DNA of 12,350 nt from Candidatus Odinarchaeota archaeon (GCA_021158895.1 JAGGSW010000083.1:1-12350); one strand, 5' to 3'. Numbered from the stretch's first letter, positions 1 to 7,325 are shown. A program made the numbers and translations. The notes: generated from the sequence alone by a model not told the origin.

Positions 1-90
1 TTTTATGAACTTTAGTTTTTAGCTTTATATACAGATTTAGTGTTAAAGTTTTGGCGCCGCCGGCCGGACTCGAACCGGCGACCGCCGGGT

Positions 91-108
91 TTCTATCGTT
101 TGTTTTGT
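91..108 (-). other. tRNA-Asn canonical intron at 37/38 (18 nt)
   Basis: This sits at the usual archaeal position, one base after the anticodon. The central helix is CTGT (exon, including part of the anticodon) with ATAG (intron), one pair being G-T; bulges are TA|A and AA|A. The intron interior is A-rich with almost no helix of its own. Confidence 0.82.
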
Positions 109-115
109 TAACAGC

Positions 116-139
116 TTCGCCTGTGGTTTTAGGCCACAT
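116..139 (-). other. tRNA-Asn intron at 30/31 (24 nt)
   Basis: The segment interrupts the 5' strand of the anticodon stem. Central helix CGCC/GGCG is four perfect pairs, with bulges GG|A and AA|G. The intron hairpin is TGTGG/CCACA with a 7-nt loop. Removal completes CCGGG, which pairs with CCCGG at 85-89. This is the strongest of the three motifs. Confidence 0.88.
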
Positions 140-147
140 CCGGCGCT

Positions 148-162
148 TTTGGCGGTTTTCCT
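148..162 (-). other. tRNA-Asn intron at 22/23 (15 nt)
   Basis: The segment interrupts the 3' strand of the D-stem. Exon TGGT pairs with intron GCCA to form the central helix; the flanking bulges are AG|A and AA|A, cut after the second base. The intron itself folds as GG-AAAA-CC. Removal restores GGTAGAGCG, the normal end of a D-arm. The outer exon helix is weak, so this is a relaxed motif. Confidence 0.8.
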
Positions 163-184
163 CTACCATCTGAGCTACGGCGGC

Positions 185-561
185 ACGTTTAAGTGGCAGT
201 CTATTTTTAGTGTGGTGGTTGGGTATTTTAATTTTATGTTTGGTTATTTTGTTTTCTGGGTGTATTGGTGTTGTTTGTTTTTAGTTCATGTTAATGTTTG
301 AGTCTTGTTATTTTTGTGTTTTTGTTTTTATATTTTTGGTAGGATGATAAGTGGAAGTAGTTGATTTATTGCGAATATTTTGTGTTGTGATTTTATTGCA
401 AGATAGAAAACTTTTTAGGTTTTATTATAATATGTCTTACAACTTTGTGATGTTGTTTCGGGGCGTTTGTGTATTTTAATACTAGTGTTTAATTTGCTGT
501 GTTTCTATTGTTTAGACAAGTTTATCTTATTTGGTGTTAATGGTTTAGTGAGGGCTGCGAA
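185..561. other. Gene-free T/G-rich region upstream of topVIB
   Basis: No gene, hairpin or known RNA is visible in these 377 nt. Composition is striking: in 241-300 I count T 36, G 16, A 6 and C 2. The region must hold the promoter of tRNA-Asn (minus; a TATA-like stretch at 224-238 would put the transcript start about 20 nt before the tRNA) and that of topVIB (plus; candidates near 471-480 and 486-495). In such T-rich DNA these cannot be chosen with confidence. Confidence 0.6.
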
Positions 562-2418
562 GTGAGTAAGGAGAAAGTTGTGGGTGAAATTAAGCAGAGT
601 ACGATTGCAGAATTTATGAGAAAACGTACGCAGTTAGTGGGATTTGAATTTGGTTTTAATAAGCATATGCAGTATGTTGCTGAGTTTTTGGACAATGCTC
701 TTGATGCTATTGAGAGTTTTTATTGGAGGTTTCCTGAGGCTTATAGCCTTGAAAATAATATTTCTAATGATATTTTGGATGAAATAGTTAGTAAGACTAA
801 AGAGATGATTGAAAAAAATAAGGAAAATGAGTTAAAAGAGTTTAGGGTAGCTGAAGAAGTTATTGAACATGTTAAGGAATTTATTGATCCTATTAGAACA
901 TTACTGGATATGAAGGAGCCTGTAGTGGTTATTTGGCTTAGAGAAGTTGAAACACCTACTTTTCTCTCGAATGCTCACCGCCAAAATGTTCGTGTTTATG
1001 AATTCACTATTTTTGATAATGGTGGCGGAATGATTCCGCAGGATTTGAAGAAGTTTGGTATTTACCTTGCTTCTAGTAAGAGTGAGAAGCTTAGGCAGAC
1101 TCGTGGTTCTCAGGGTTTTGGTGCTCCTTCAGCATTTACAGATGCTCAGAATACTACTGGGAAGCCTATTACTGTTGTTAGTAAGCATTACTCTAGGGAT
1201 AAGGCTACTGTTGCTAGTTTTTTCACAACTACCAAGAACACTAAGGACTATGTTATACATCCTAGGAACGTGGAGCCACCTTTTCCTTATGGTACTTTTG
1301 TTAAGCTTTACTACTTGAATATTATGTATAAGAGAGGTTATGCAGATGTTTATGTTGAGAGAGCAGCATTGTTAAATGCTCATGTAACCATTGTGTTTAT
1401 TGATCCGTATAATGAGATTCATGTTTATCCTAGGAGGGTTTCAGAGTTTCCTCCGGAACCTAAATATGCTAAACCTCATCCGGCTTCTGTAAATATTGGT
1501 GAGTTTCAAGATTTGCTTAGAGATACTAAACAGAGAACACTTCTTTCGTTTTTATCCAAAACTTTCTCTAGAATGAGTAGTGAAAAGGCGAAAAAAATTA
1601 TTGAAGAAGCTAATGAAGAATTGAAGAAGCTAGGGTTACCCTTAATAGCGAAAAACACAGATCCCAAAAAATTGACGAAGAAACAAATAGAAGTACTCTT
1701 TAAAGTTTTTACCTCGCAAAAATATCTTGCTCCATCTAAAGACACGGTTGTTCCGGTTGGTGCTGAGGTTTTCAAAAAAGTTGTTAAAGAAATGCTTAAG
1801 CCTGAGTTTGTAGAAGCCGTTACAAGGCCGCCAACTAGTGGTAAAGGTCTAAGCTATGTTGTTGAAGCATGTATTGCGTATGGCGGTGAGATACCTTATA
1901 CTACATCTTCATCGCAGGTTTTATGGAGATTTGTTAATCGTACACCTAAGCTTCGAGATAATAGTGATTGCGCTATATGGAAGGCTGCCGCCTCCGTCAA
2001 TTGGAAAAACTATAAACTTGATGTTTTTGAGAACGGCTTACCTAGAGGCCCGGTCAGGCTTTTCGTTCATGTTGCAGGCCCTTTTGTTCATGTTATGTTT
2101 AAAGGTCAGAGTAAGCAGGCTTTAGCAGAGGATAAGCTGCTTATAAGAGAAATTAAATTAGCATTGGAAGAAGTAGCCAGAAAATTGCGATCCTACATTA
2201 CTGGAAAGGAGACCGCTGAGAAAAAGGCAAAAAGAGCATATGTGTTGTCTAAATACGCTGAAAAGTTTGCAAAAAGCCTGTATAACATTTTAAAAACAGA
2301 TATAGAATTCGATGGTAGCATTGATCCAGAAACGCTCTTAAGAAAAATGAAGTCCTCAATCGAGGGTGTTGAAGAAACATTAGAAAAAGTTGCAATTGTC
2401 GAGGCCAGCGGAAGTTAG
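562..2418 (+). CDS. topVIB: DNA topoisomerase VI subunit B (ATPase subunit)
   Basis: This is the GHKL ATPase subunit of type IIB topoisomerase VI. It binds ATP, dimerises around a DNA segment and drives strand passage through the break made by subunit A. In its 618 residues are the N-box (E41..N45, EFLDNALDA), the G1 box (D152 N G G G156), the G2 glycine loop (RGSQGFGAPSAF from R181), the KPHP motif (about 304-307), a helix-two-turn-helix region (about 330-410) and a transducer domain; K518 in GQSKQALAE is the likely switch lysine by alignment from memory to Sulfolobus. Residues about 52-118 contain a charged, mostly helical insertion not in the usual family layout. The start is GTG with GAGGG 7-8 nt upstream. 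Codon use shifts from T-ending to A-ending around 1500. It is followed 10 nt later by topVIA. Confidence 0.95.
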   Translation: MSKEKVVGEIKQSTIAEFMRKRTQLVGFEFGFNKHMQYVAEFLDNALDAIESFYWRFPEAYSLENNISNDILDEIVSKTKEMIEKNKENELKEFRVAEEVIEHVKEFIDPIRTLLDMKEPVVVIWLREVETPTFLSNAHRQNVRVYEFTIFDNGGGMIPQDLKKFGIYLASSKSEKLRQTRGSQGFGAPSAFTDAQNTTGKPITVVSKHYSRDKATVASFFTTTKNTKDYVIHPRNVEPPFPYGTFVKLYYLNIMYKRGYADVYVERAALLNAHVTIVFIDPYNEIHVYPRRVSEFPPEPKYAKPHPASVNIGEFQDLLRDTKQRTLLSFLSKTFSRMSSEKAKKIIEEANEELKKLGLPLIAKNTDPKKLTKKQIEVLFKVFTSQKYLAPSKDTVVPVGAEVFKKVVKEMLKPEFVEAVTRPPTSGKGLSYVVEACIAYGGEIPYTTSSSQVLWRFVNRTPKLRDNSDCAIWKAAASVNWKNYKLDVFENGLPRGPVRLFVHVAGPFVHVMFKGQSKQALAEDKLLIREIKLALEEVARKLRSYITGKETAEKKAKRAYVLSKYAEKFAKSLYNILKTDIEFDGSIDPETLLRKMKSSIEGVEETLEKVAIVEASGS

Positions 2419-2428
2419 GTGAGAAGTC

Positions 2429-3649
2429 ATGTCTACGAAAAAGAGAAGAGGACGCACAAAACTTGCTGATAGGAAACCTGTTTGGGAACTTGATAAGTTA
2501 TTAAGACGTGTAAGAGAACTTCGCGAACAGCTGGCTAAGAGAAGAGAACGTTTAGGAAAACTACCTCCTAACGTGATGGTTGTAGAAGAACTGCCTGCAG
2601 AAGAGGTTCACAGAAGAATTCATGAAGTTGCTAGGCAATTGTATATGCAGATCGAGGAAACCGGAAGACCTGTCTTCGAAATCCCTGCAAGAACATCAGA
2701 CAATATTATATACGACGAAGATCACGATATGTTACTTTTAGGTCAAAAAAGGATAAGAAGAGTTTTCCATAGTTTAGCTAGTGTGGCGGATGCAACACGC
2801 ACTATAAGAATTTTGGAAATAATACATGAGTTGATTGAAGAGGGAATACATGCAACGAAACGAGAAATATTTTACAATGATGTCAAGCTTTTTAAAGAAC
2901 AGAGATTCAGCGACAATGTTATAGAGGATATAGCTGCTATGCTCGGAACCACGCGTAATAGTACGCATGTTGTTGCAGCGGCAAAGGGCGCTGCCATAGG
3001 TAGACTTGTAATTAGAGATTCAGGAGACGTTATAGATTTGACTAAGCTTGGAAGCGGTGGATGGGCGATAACTCCGTTTTTAGATCAAGTTGAGATTCTT
3101 GAAAGCGATGCTGAGCTAGTTTTAGTTGTGGAAAAAGATGCAGCTTTAATTCGTCTTGCTGAAGCAAAATATTGGAATAAGCTGCCATGTATTATTATAA
3201 CTGGTAAGGGTTCTGCGGACATCGCTACTAGAGCTTTTCTAAGAAAACTTGTAAAGGAGCTTAAGATTCCAGCTTTTGCGCTTGTTGATAGTGACCCTTA
3301 TGGGCATTACATTTTTTCGGTTTATTTAAGAGGTAGTAAGAAGCTTAGCTATGAAAGCCCGTTTCTTGCAACTCCGGAAATTAAGTTGTTGGGTGTTTTG
3401 AGTAAAGATCTTGACGAGTTTAAAATTCCCAAAGAAGTTAGACTTCCGATGACAAAGGCAGACATAGAGAGAACAGAACAGTTACTTAAGGAACCATTTG
3501 TCCAAAGAAATAAGAAATGGGTTAGAGATCTTGAATTGATGCTTGAGAGAAAGGAAAAAGCGGAAATACAGGCATTGGCTAGTCATGGCTTTAAATATTT
3601 GACTGATCAGTATCTGCCAGTAAAAATAGAAACTGGAGACTGGATATAA
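2429..3649 (+). CDS. topVIA: DNA topoisomerase VI subunit A (Spo11-like, DNA cleaving)
   Basis: This subunit cuts both DNA strands through a tyrosine linkage and works as an A2B2 complex with the upstream gene. The 5Y-CAP/winged-helix domain contains REIFYNDVKLF with the catalytic tyrosine at Y149, closely resembling the Spo11 motif. The Toprim domain shows E235 (VVEKDAAL) and D287-S-D289 (DSDPYG), the magnesium ligands. At 406 residues it is longer than well-known homologues (about 370-390), because of about 45 extra N-terminal residues rich in Arg, Lys and Glu that look like a basic coiled segment. ATG is preceded by GGTGA overlapping the end of topVIB, which implies co-transcription and coupled translation. 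It converges on the KH-protein gene. Confidence 0.96.
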   Translation: MSTKKRRGRTKLADRKPVWELDKLLRRVRELREQLAKRRERLGKLPPNVMVVEELPAEEVHRRIHEVARQLYMQIEETGRPVFEIPARTSDNIIYDEDHDMLLLGQKRIRRVFHSLASVADATRTIRILEIIHELIEEGIHATKREIFYNDVKLFKEQRFSDNVIEDIAAMLGTTRNSTHVVAAAKGAAIGRLVIRDSGDVIDLTKLGSGGWAITPFLDQVEILESDAELVLVVEKDAALIRLAEAKYWNKLPCIIITGKGSADIATRAFLRKLVKELKIPAFALVDSDPYGHYIFSVYLRGSKKLSYESPFLATPEIKLLGVLSKDLDEFKIPKEVRLPMTKADIERTEQLLKEPFVQRNKKWVRDLELMLERKEKAEIQALASHGFKYLTDQYLPVKIETGDWI

Positions 3650-3658
3650 CAATTTTCG

Positions 3659-3673
3659 ATCTTAAAATAAGAT
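3659..3673. terminator. Possible bidirectional terminator hairpin
   Basis: ATCTTA and TAAGAT form a 6-bp inverted repeat around AAA in the 42-nt gap between the convergent ends of topVIA and the KH gene. The stem is AT-rich and short and could serve either strand. Archaeal termination often needs only oligo-T, and TTTT also occurs at 3653-3656. Confidence 0.3.
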
Positions 3674-3691
3674 AGATGTAAGTTCACCTTG

Positions 3692-4261
3692 TTAAGATTC
3701 TATGGGTCTTAGTATGGAGAATTTTTCTCTTTTATACTCCCTTCTTACTTTTGATAGGAACCTATAAACTGTGCCGTGTGGGGCTCCCTCTATAAGCATC
3801 ATTATAGCCTTTTTAGCTATTCTAATCCATTCATAGTCGCCTATTAATGTAACTGTTCGTCCGTATATAGATAAACTGACTCCTGTTGTTTCTTCGATTA
3901 TTTTTCTGGTTTTTCCGTTTTCTCCTATGATTCTCCCTTTTACTCTTCTCAGGGAATTTTTGGATCTCCCAGTGAACTGTGAAATATCGATTATCTCAAT
4001 TAGCTGGCCATCTTTTAGGAGTCTTTTTGCTCTTTCCGGACTGAATCCTCTACCTATCGCTAATATCACGTCCCTAGCTTTCCAAGCAGCAAGAGGGTCG
4101 TCTGTTTTTGGAGTGCTTTCTATGATAACCTCTCCTGTTCTACTGTCTACTGTAATTTTTGTTTTTGTCTCTTTTTCTAGATACTTTTTTACTTCTCCGC
4201 GCTTACCTATGACTACGGCTATTCTTTCTTTTGGTACCTTTACGAATTCCCTACTGATCAT
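3692..4261 (-). CDS. Two-KH-domain RNA-binding protein, Dim2/Pno1-like
   Basis: This 189-residue protein has two KH folds. The first has the GKRG loop at 19-22, the second GENG at 113-116 followed by a typical KIIEETTG helix. The pattern matches archaeal relatives of eukaryotic Dim2/Pno1, which bind pre-rRNA near the 3' end of 16S/18S during small-subunit assembly. The C-terminal tail is strongly basic (KVRREYKREK), suited to RNA contact. Its ATG lies 3 nt after the Rio1 stop, with AGGTGA just inside the Rio1 end as ribosome-binding site, so the two are translated together. In eukaryotes Rio1 and Dim2 both act on late pre-40S particles, which fits the pairing. The exact rRNA target cannot be read from the sequence. 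Confidence 0.9.
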   Translation of the reverse strand: MISREFVKVPKERIAVVIGKRGEVKKYLEKETKTKITVDSRTGEVIIESTPKTDDPLAAWKARDVILAIGRGFSPERAKRLLKDGQLIEIIDISQFTGRSKNSLRRVKGRIIGENGKTRKIIEETTGVSLSIYGRTVTLIGDYEWIRIAKKAIMMLIEGAPHGTVYRFLSKVRREYKREKFSILRPIES

Positions 4262-4264
4262 GAC

Positions 4265-5056
4265 TCACTCACCTGTAACGTATTTGTATGCCTCTTCTAA
4301 CGCTGGAACATCAACGCCTAAATTTTTAAAATATTTTAAAAGGTTTTTAAGGTCTCTCATCAGAAATTCCTGGGAGAGAGGATGATTCAAAACAACGGAC
4401 TGCGCCATATCAATTAATACAGGGTTCTCGTTCCATAGAAGAACATTATACTCACTTAGGTCTCCGTGAACTAGGTTAGCAAACTTATATAGTCTTTTTA
4501 CATATTCTAGCAAAATGTTAAATATTTTTTCGGGATCCTCCGGGGGACTTTCCCTCATAATTGGTGCTGGAACACCATCTTTGCCGATAAACTCCATGAC
4601 TAGCACATTTCCGCGGACTGCGGTTGGTTTGGGTACTCGTACTCCTGCTTCGTATGCTCTTCTCAAATTTTTATATTCTTTTTCAGCCCAAGCTACAATT
4701 AACGCTCTCATGGTTTTCTTTACGCTCTTAAATCGAGGATCGCCATAAATATACGTCCACATGGTTTTTTTGAATTCCGACGTTGCACTCTTATATATTT
4801 TTACGGCATATTCTTTACCTCTTTCGCCCGTTGCCCAGTAGACGTTAGCTTCTTTCCCAGTACTTATAATACCGTGAAGTGTTTCAAATATTCCCCTGTT
4901 AACGAACCAGTAAAGTGTAAAAAGCGTGGATCTATCAAAGACGCCTTCAGAAATTTTTAGATCTTCTATGCTTTTGGTTCTTTTTTCTCTACGACTTAAT
5001 TTCCTTTCTAATTTCCTCATTCTCTTCTCGTAGTCTTTCAAAATAACCCTCACCAC
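4265..5056 (-). CDS. rio1: RIO1-family atypical serine kinase/ATPase
   Basis: This 263-residue protein has the hallmarks of Rio1: an STGKEANVY nucleotide loop (S65-Y73), the AVKIYK lysine (K86), the catalytic loop HGDLSEYN (D199, N204) and the metal-binding IDMAQ (D216). The N-terminal 35 residues are highly basic. Rio1 binds late small-subunit precursors and uses ATP hydrolysis to promote their maturation. The start is GTG, sharing its G with the TAG stop of aIF1A (1-nt overlap). A second GTG follows directly, so the start could be one codon later; no clear Shine-Dalgarno motif precedes either, suggesting translational coupling to aIF1A. Confidence 0.95.
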   Translation of the reverse strand: MVRVILKDYEKRMRKLERKLSRREKRTKSIEDLKISEGVFDRSTLFTLYWFVNRGIFETLHGIISTGKEANVYWATGERGKEYAVKIYKSATSEFKKTMWTYIYGDPRFKSVKKTMRALIVAWAEKEYKNLRRAYEAGVRVPKPTAVRGNVLVMEFIGKDGVPAPIMRESPPEDPEKIFNILLEYVKRLYKFANLVHGDLSEYNVLLWNENPVLIDMAQSVVLNHPLSQEFLMRDLKNLLKYFKNLGVDVPALEEAYKYVTGE

Positions 5057-5364
5057 TAGAATTTAAGCAGCCCCTTCTCTTCTAGCCACCTAGCTTGAGC
5101 CTTTGTATATCTCCAAGTAATGTCTCCTCTTGTTTCAAACTGCCAGTCCCAGGGCGCAACTACAACAATGTCTCCTTCCTTTATCCATATTCTTTTTCGC
5201 ATTTTCCCTGGTATTCTGCATAATCTGGTGTATCCGTCGACACACTTTACTCTAACTTTATCTCCGCCCAGCATTTGAATAACAACCCCAAGAACCTCTC
5301 CAGGTCCTGGCAATGGTACTTCTCTAACTTCTGTTGGCTCTTCTATCCTTTTCCTTTTAGGCAT
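5056..5364 (-). CDS. eif1A: Translation initiation factor aIF1A
   Basis: This is the archaeal IF1/eIF1A homologue, an OB-fold factor that binds the small-subunit A site and helps start-codon selection. The signature is EVLGVVIQMLGGDKVRVKC, then TRLCRIPGKMRKRIWI and the C-terminal WRYTKAQARWLEEKG. It lacks the long acidic tail of eukaryotic eIF1A. Two ATG codons compete: one at 5370 directly abuts GAGGA (5375-5371), too close to be used with it, while the ATG at 5364 lies 6 nt downstream, so I chose the latter (102 residues, starting MPKRKR). The gene is third in the order NMD3, aIF1A, Rio1, Dim2 (NMD3 being upstream with a 25-nt gap). Confidence 0.95.
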   Translation of the reverse strand: MPKRKRIEEPTEVREVPLPGPGEVLGVVIQMLGGDKVRVKCVDGYTRLCRIPGKMRKRIWIKEGDIVVVAPWDWQFETRGDITWRYTKAQARWLEEKGLLKF

Positions 5365-5389
5365 TTTCATTCCTCTTTAAAATGCTATA

Positions 5390-6505
5390 TTACTCTTTTT
5401 TCATTATTTTGGGGAGTAGATAAAGTTTTCCCTTAAGTTTTATGGCTTCTATTTCTTCCCCCTCTGTAACTTCAAACGGAATGTCATCTTCATCGATTTC
5501 CAGAGAAGAATAATTTTGTAGATTCATAAGTATTACATGTTTTTTAGATACGGAGACAACCATAAATCTTTCGACTTTGTCCTGTATAATGTTTTTCACA
5601 TCTTCTCTCCAGAAAATTTTGATTGGAAGCTTTTCTTCCCTACCTGATATAACGTTAAATACTTTTAATTTCCCTCTAGAAGGTAGATCATCTAAAATAA
5701 GGAGAACTTGTTTATTAACTTGGAGGAGATCTCCTTTCTTAAAGGGCAGGAGTCTAACGGAGAATGTTTGTTGATATACGTTTTTACTTGTCTGTCTATC
5801 TTTACTTACTATTTTCCTGGTTTCTACGACCTTTGCCCCTAAATCGTCACGTAATTTATAGGCAATCATGCGTGCAATCCTGTTGGACCCGAAGTAGATA
5901 TCTATTCCGCCTCTGGTTTTCTTGATTTTTGTTATAAATGCTTCATCGTCTTTTTCCCTTTTGCTGAGGATGTTTTCAGCAAGTTGCAGAGTAGTGCTTA
6001 AGGCTTTATCTACCTTCTCTGGTTCCCCTCTAAGTTGAATGATGGCTTTGAAGTATTCTCTAGTCATTTGTGCACATTTCTGACACACTGTGAAATGCAG
6101 ATGTAGTTTAAGGGTTTTTCTTTCCTCGTAGACTGGAAGATTTGGGGACGGCTTCCCTACACCTACAACCTCGATTACAGCGGTAATTGCGTCTTTCTCT
6201 CTTTTTTCAAAATTGATACTTCCAAACGATATCTCTACTTTTCCATGTTTTTCAATAATGTACGGCGCTTTTTTTTGTAATATTTTTTGAACAACATCCT
6301 CCAACTCGTATGTTTTTACTCTTACCCATTTGTCACGGTGTTTAAAAGCAAGGCATTTACGGCAAATATCAACTTTAACGTCATTGACATCGAACAGGGA
6401 GTAAAATTTGCGATAACATTGGATGCATAAGCCGTTAATGATTTCATTCTTATCAAGAGGTTTACCGCATTCAATGCAAAAAAGTTTTTTTCGATTCGAA
6501 GACAT
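5390..6505 (-). CDS. NMD3-family protein (large-subunit maturation)
   Basis: The protein has 371 residues. Four CxxC pairs, C10/C13, C27/C30, C48/C51 and C141/C144, form the two zinc sites characteristic of the NMD3 N-terminal domain. The middle part (about 185-330) matches the region that carries eL22-like and OB/SH3-like folds in eukaryotic NMD3. That protein rides on the 60S subunit and guides export; archaea have no nucleus, so a role as assembly or anti-association factor on the 50S subunit is inferred. ATG is preceded by AGGTG with 7-nt spacing. A 75-nt gap upstream, with a TATA-like TTTAAG near 6535-6541, may mean an internal promoter starts here. Confidence 0.88.
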   Translation of the reverse strand: MSSNRKKLFCIECGKPLDKNEIINGLCIQCYRKFYSLFDVNDVKVDICRKCLAFKHRDKWVRVKTYELEDVVQKILQKKAPYIIEKHGKVEISFGSINFEKREKDAITAVIEVVGVGKPSPNLPVYEERKTLKLHLHFTVCQKCAQMTREYFKAIIQLRGEPEKVDKALSTTLQLAENILSKREKDDEAFITKIKKTRGGIDIYFGSNRIARMIAYKLRDDLGAKVVETRKIVSKDRQTSKNVYQQTFSVRLLPFKKGDLLQVNKQVLLILDDLPSRGKLKVFNVISGREEKLPIKIFWREDVKNIIQDKVERFMVVSVSKKHVILMNLQNYSSLEIDEDDIPFEVTEGEEIEAIKLKGKLYLLPKIMKKE

Positions 6506-6580
6506 GTATTAACACCTAGAATATTAGTTAATTCTTAAATGCGTGATGCAAATATCAAAATGTTAGAAGAAAAGTCGTGA

Positions 6581-6880
6581 TTATATCATTTTTATTATTT
6601 GGACGTGAGGTATTCCAGCAATTTTTATGACTGCTTCTTCTATTATAAGCCCTTCTTCAATTAATTTTCTGACGATATTTTCACCAACTACGTTCGCTAT
6701 AGTTGCTTCTTTAATAGCATCTACGCCCTCTTTAATCGAAACTAGCTGTCCTCCATAAAAATCTTCCTTAACATGTAACCTTAGCTTTCCTTCCTCAAAT
6801 TTCTTACCCAATAAGTTCTCATCGCACACCGCTACAACTACTTCCTTTTGAACCCGCCTAACTTTGAGGTAGACACGCAT
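6581..6880 (-). CDS. DUF424 family protein
   Basis: This small protein of 99 residues has the conserved DUF424 pattern: AVCDENLLGKKF, then DFYGGQLV, ANVVGENIVRKLIEEGLI and a C-terminal GIPHVQII. The family is confined largely to archaea and its function is unknown to me. It lies 25 nt after aIF2-beta on the same strand, and the surrounding genes are for translation, which hints at a role there without proving it. No membrane segment, signal peptide or metal motif is visible. GGTG lies about 9 nt before the ATG, a weak ribosome-binding site. Confidence 0.88.
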   Translation of the reverse strand: MRVYLKVRRVQKEVVVAVCDENLLGKKFEEGKLRLHVKEDFYGGQLVSIKEGVDAIKEATIANVVGENIVRKLIEEGLIIEEAVIKIAGIPHVQIIKMI

Positions 6881-6905
6881 ATTATGTGCACCATTATAAT
6901 TTAGG

Positions 6906-7319
6906 TTATAGGGGCTTTATTGAGGTTCGTGCACCGCAAGCTTCGCAAACAAGGAACCAGAATCTTCCTTCTCTAACAATTCTGGTGTCTGGTTTTTTAC
7001 AGACTGGACAAATAACATATAATTGTGCATATCTCCTAACAATTTCGTTTAATACATGATTTGAGAACTGTCCTTTAAACACGGCTCTTGTACCTTCAAT
7101 TTCACCTGCCGTTGCTAGTTCTCTGAGGAAGAATTTTAAAACATGTTTAACGTCTCTGTTAAGCGTATCAGCGATCTCCTTAAAGTTTTGAATTAATGTT
7201 CTTTTACCCTCTATGAAACTGATGACCTTCGGTATTTCAAACCTCCTTCGTTCAAATACCTCTTTTGGTAGTTGAGCATATGCTTCATCTAACAGTTTCT
7301 CGTAGTCGTATTTTTCCAT
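6906..7319 (-). CDS. eif2B: Translation initiation factor aIF2, beta subunit
   Basis: This is the beta subunit of the heterotrimer that carries Met-tRNAi to the ribosome as a GTP complex. The 137 residues show the family order: an N-terminal helix (LLDEAYAQLP) that binds aIF2-gamma, a central alpha-beta domain (about 25-95, including FKGQFSNHVL) and a C-terminal zinc ribbon with C104/C107 and C125/C128. Length is normal for archaea. It starts with ATG 6 nt after the stop of the RPA-like gene, so the two are surely co-transcribed. Confidence 0.97.
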   Translation of the reverse strand: MEKYDYEKLLDEAYAQLPKEVFERRRFEIPKVISFIEGKRTLIQNFKEIADTLNRDVKHVLKFFLRELATAGEIEGTRAVFKGQFSNHVLNEIVRRYAQLYVICPVCKKPDTRIVREGRFWFLVCEACGARTSIKPL

Positions 7320-7325
7320 TACTTT

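Larger units (their letters stand above)
52..184 (-). tRNA. tRNA-Asn(GTT) with three introns, CCA encoded
   Basis: On the minus strand the acceptor stem (178-184 with 56-62), T-arm (63-79, loop TTCGAGT) and discriminator G plus CCA (55-52) are perfect, but the D-arm and anticodon arm close only after three segments are removed. These are predicted at tRNA positions 22/23 (148-162), 30/31 (116-139) and 37/38 (91-108). Each has a 4-bp central helix flanked by two 3-nt bulges, the archaeal splicing-endonuclease motif. After removal the D-stem reads GCTC/GAGC, the anticodon stem CCGGG/CCCGG, and the loop CTGTTAA, giving anticodon GTT (112-110). The exact cloverleaf that results argues against a pseudogene. 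A weak TATA-like A/T stretch lies at 224-238. No clear terminator follows. Confidence 0.93.

Noticed and set aside
52..184. Reading the 133-nt minus-strand tRNA as a pseudogene or selenocysteine tRNA
   Set aside because: The extra length is fully explained by three segments with splicing motifs; the remainder is a perfect Asn cloverleaf with a 5-nt variable loop.
344..350. ATGATAA as a possible C box of a C/D guide RNA
   Set aside because: It has one mismatch to the consensus, and no D box (CTGA) or second C box lies at suitable distance.
185..561. Replication origin in the T/G-rich gap
   Set aside because: The skew is suggestive, but I see no repeated origin-box-like inverted elements and no cdc6/orc1 gene in the window, so it stays only one possible cause of the skew.
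1055..1318. Plus-strand frame of 87 codons inside topVIB
   Set aside because: It lies wholly within a well-supported gene, and its Leu/Val-rich product is what a shifted reading of T-rich codons gives.
3927..4385. Frame of 152 codons on the strand opposite the KH and Rio1 genes
   Set aside because: It is antisense to two genes with clear motifs, spans their junction, and has a low-complexity Ser/Phe/Leu product with no ribosome-binding site.
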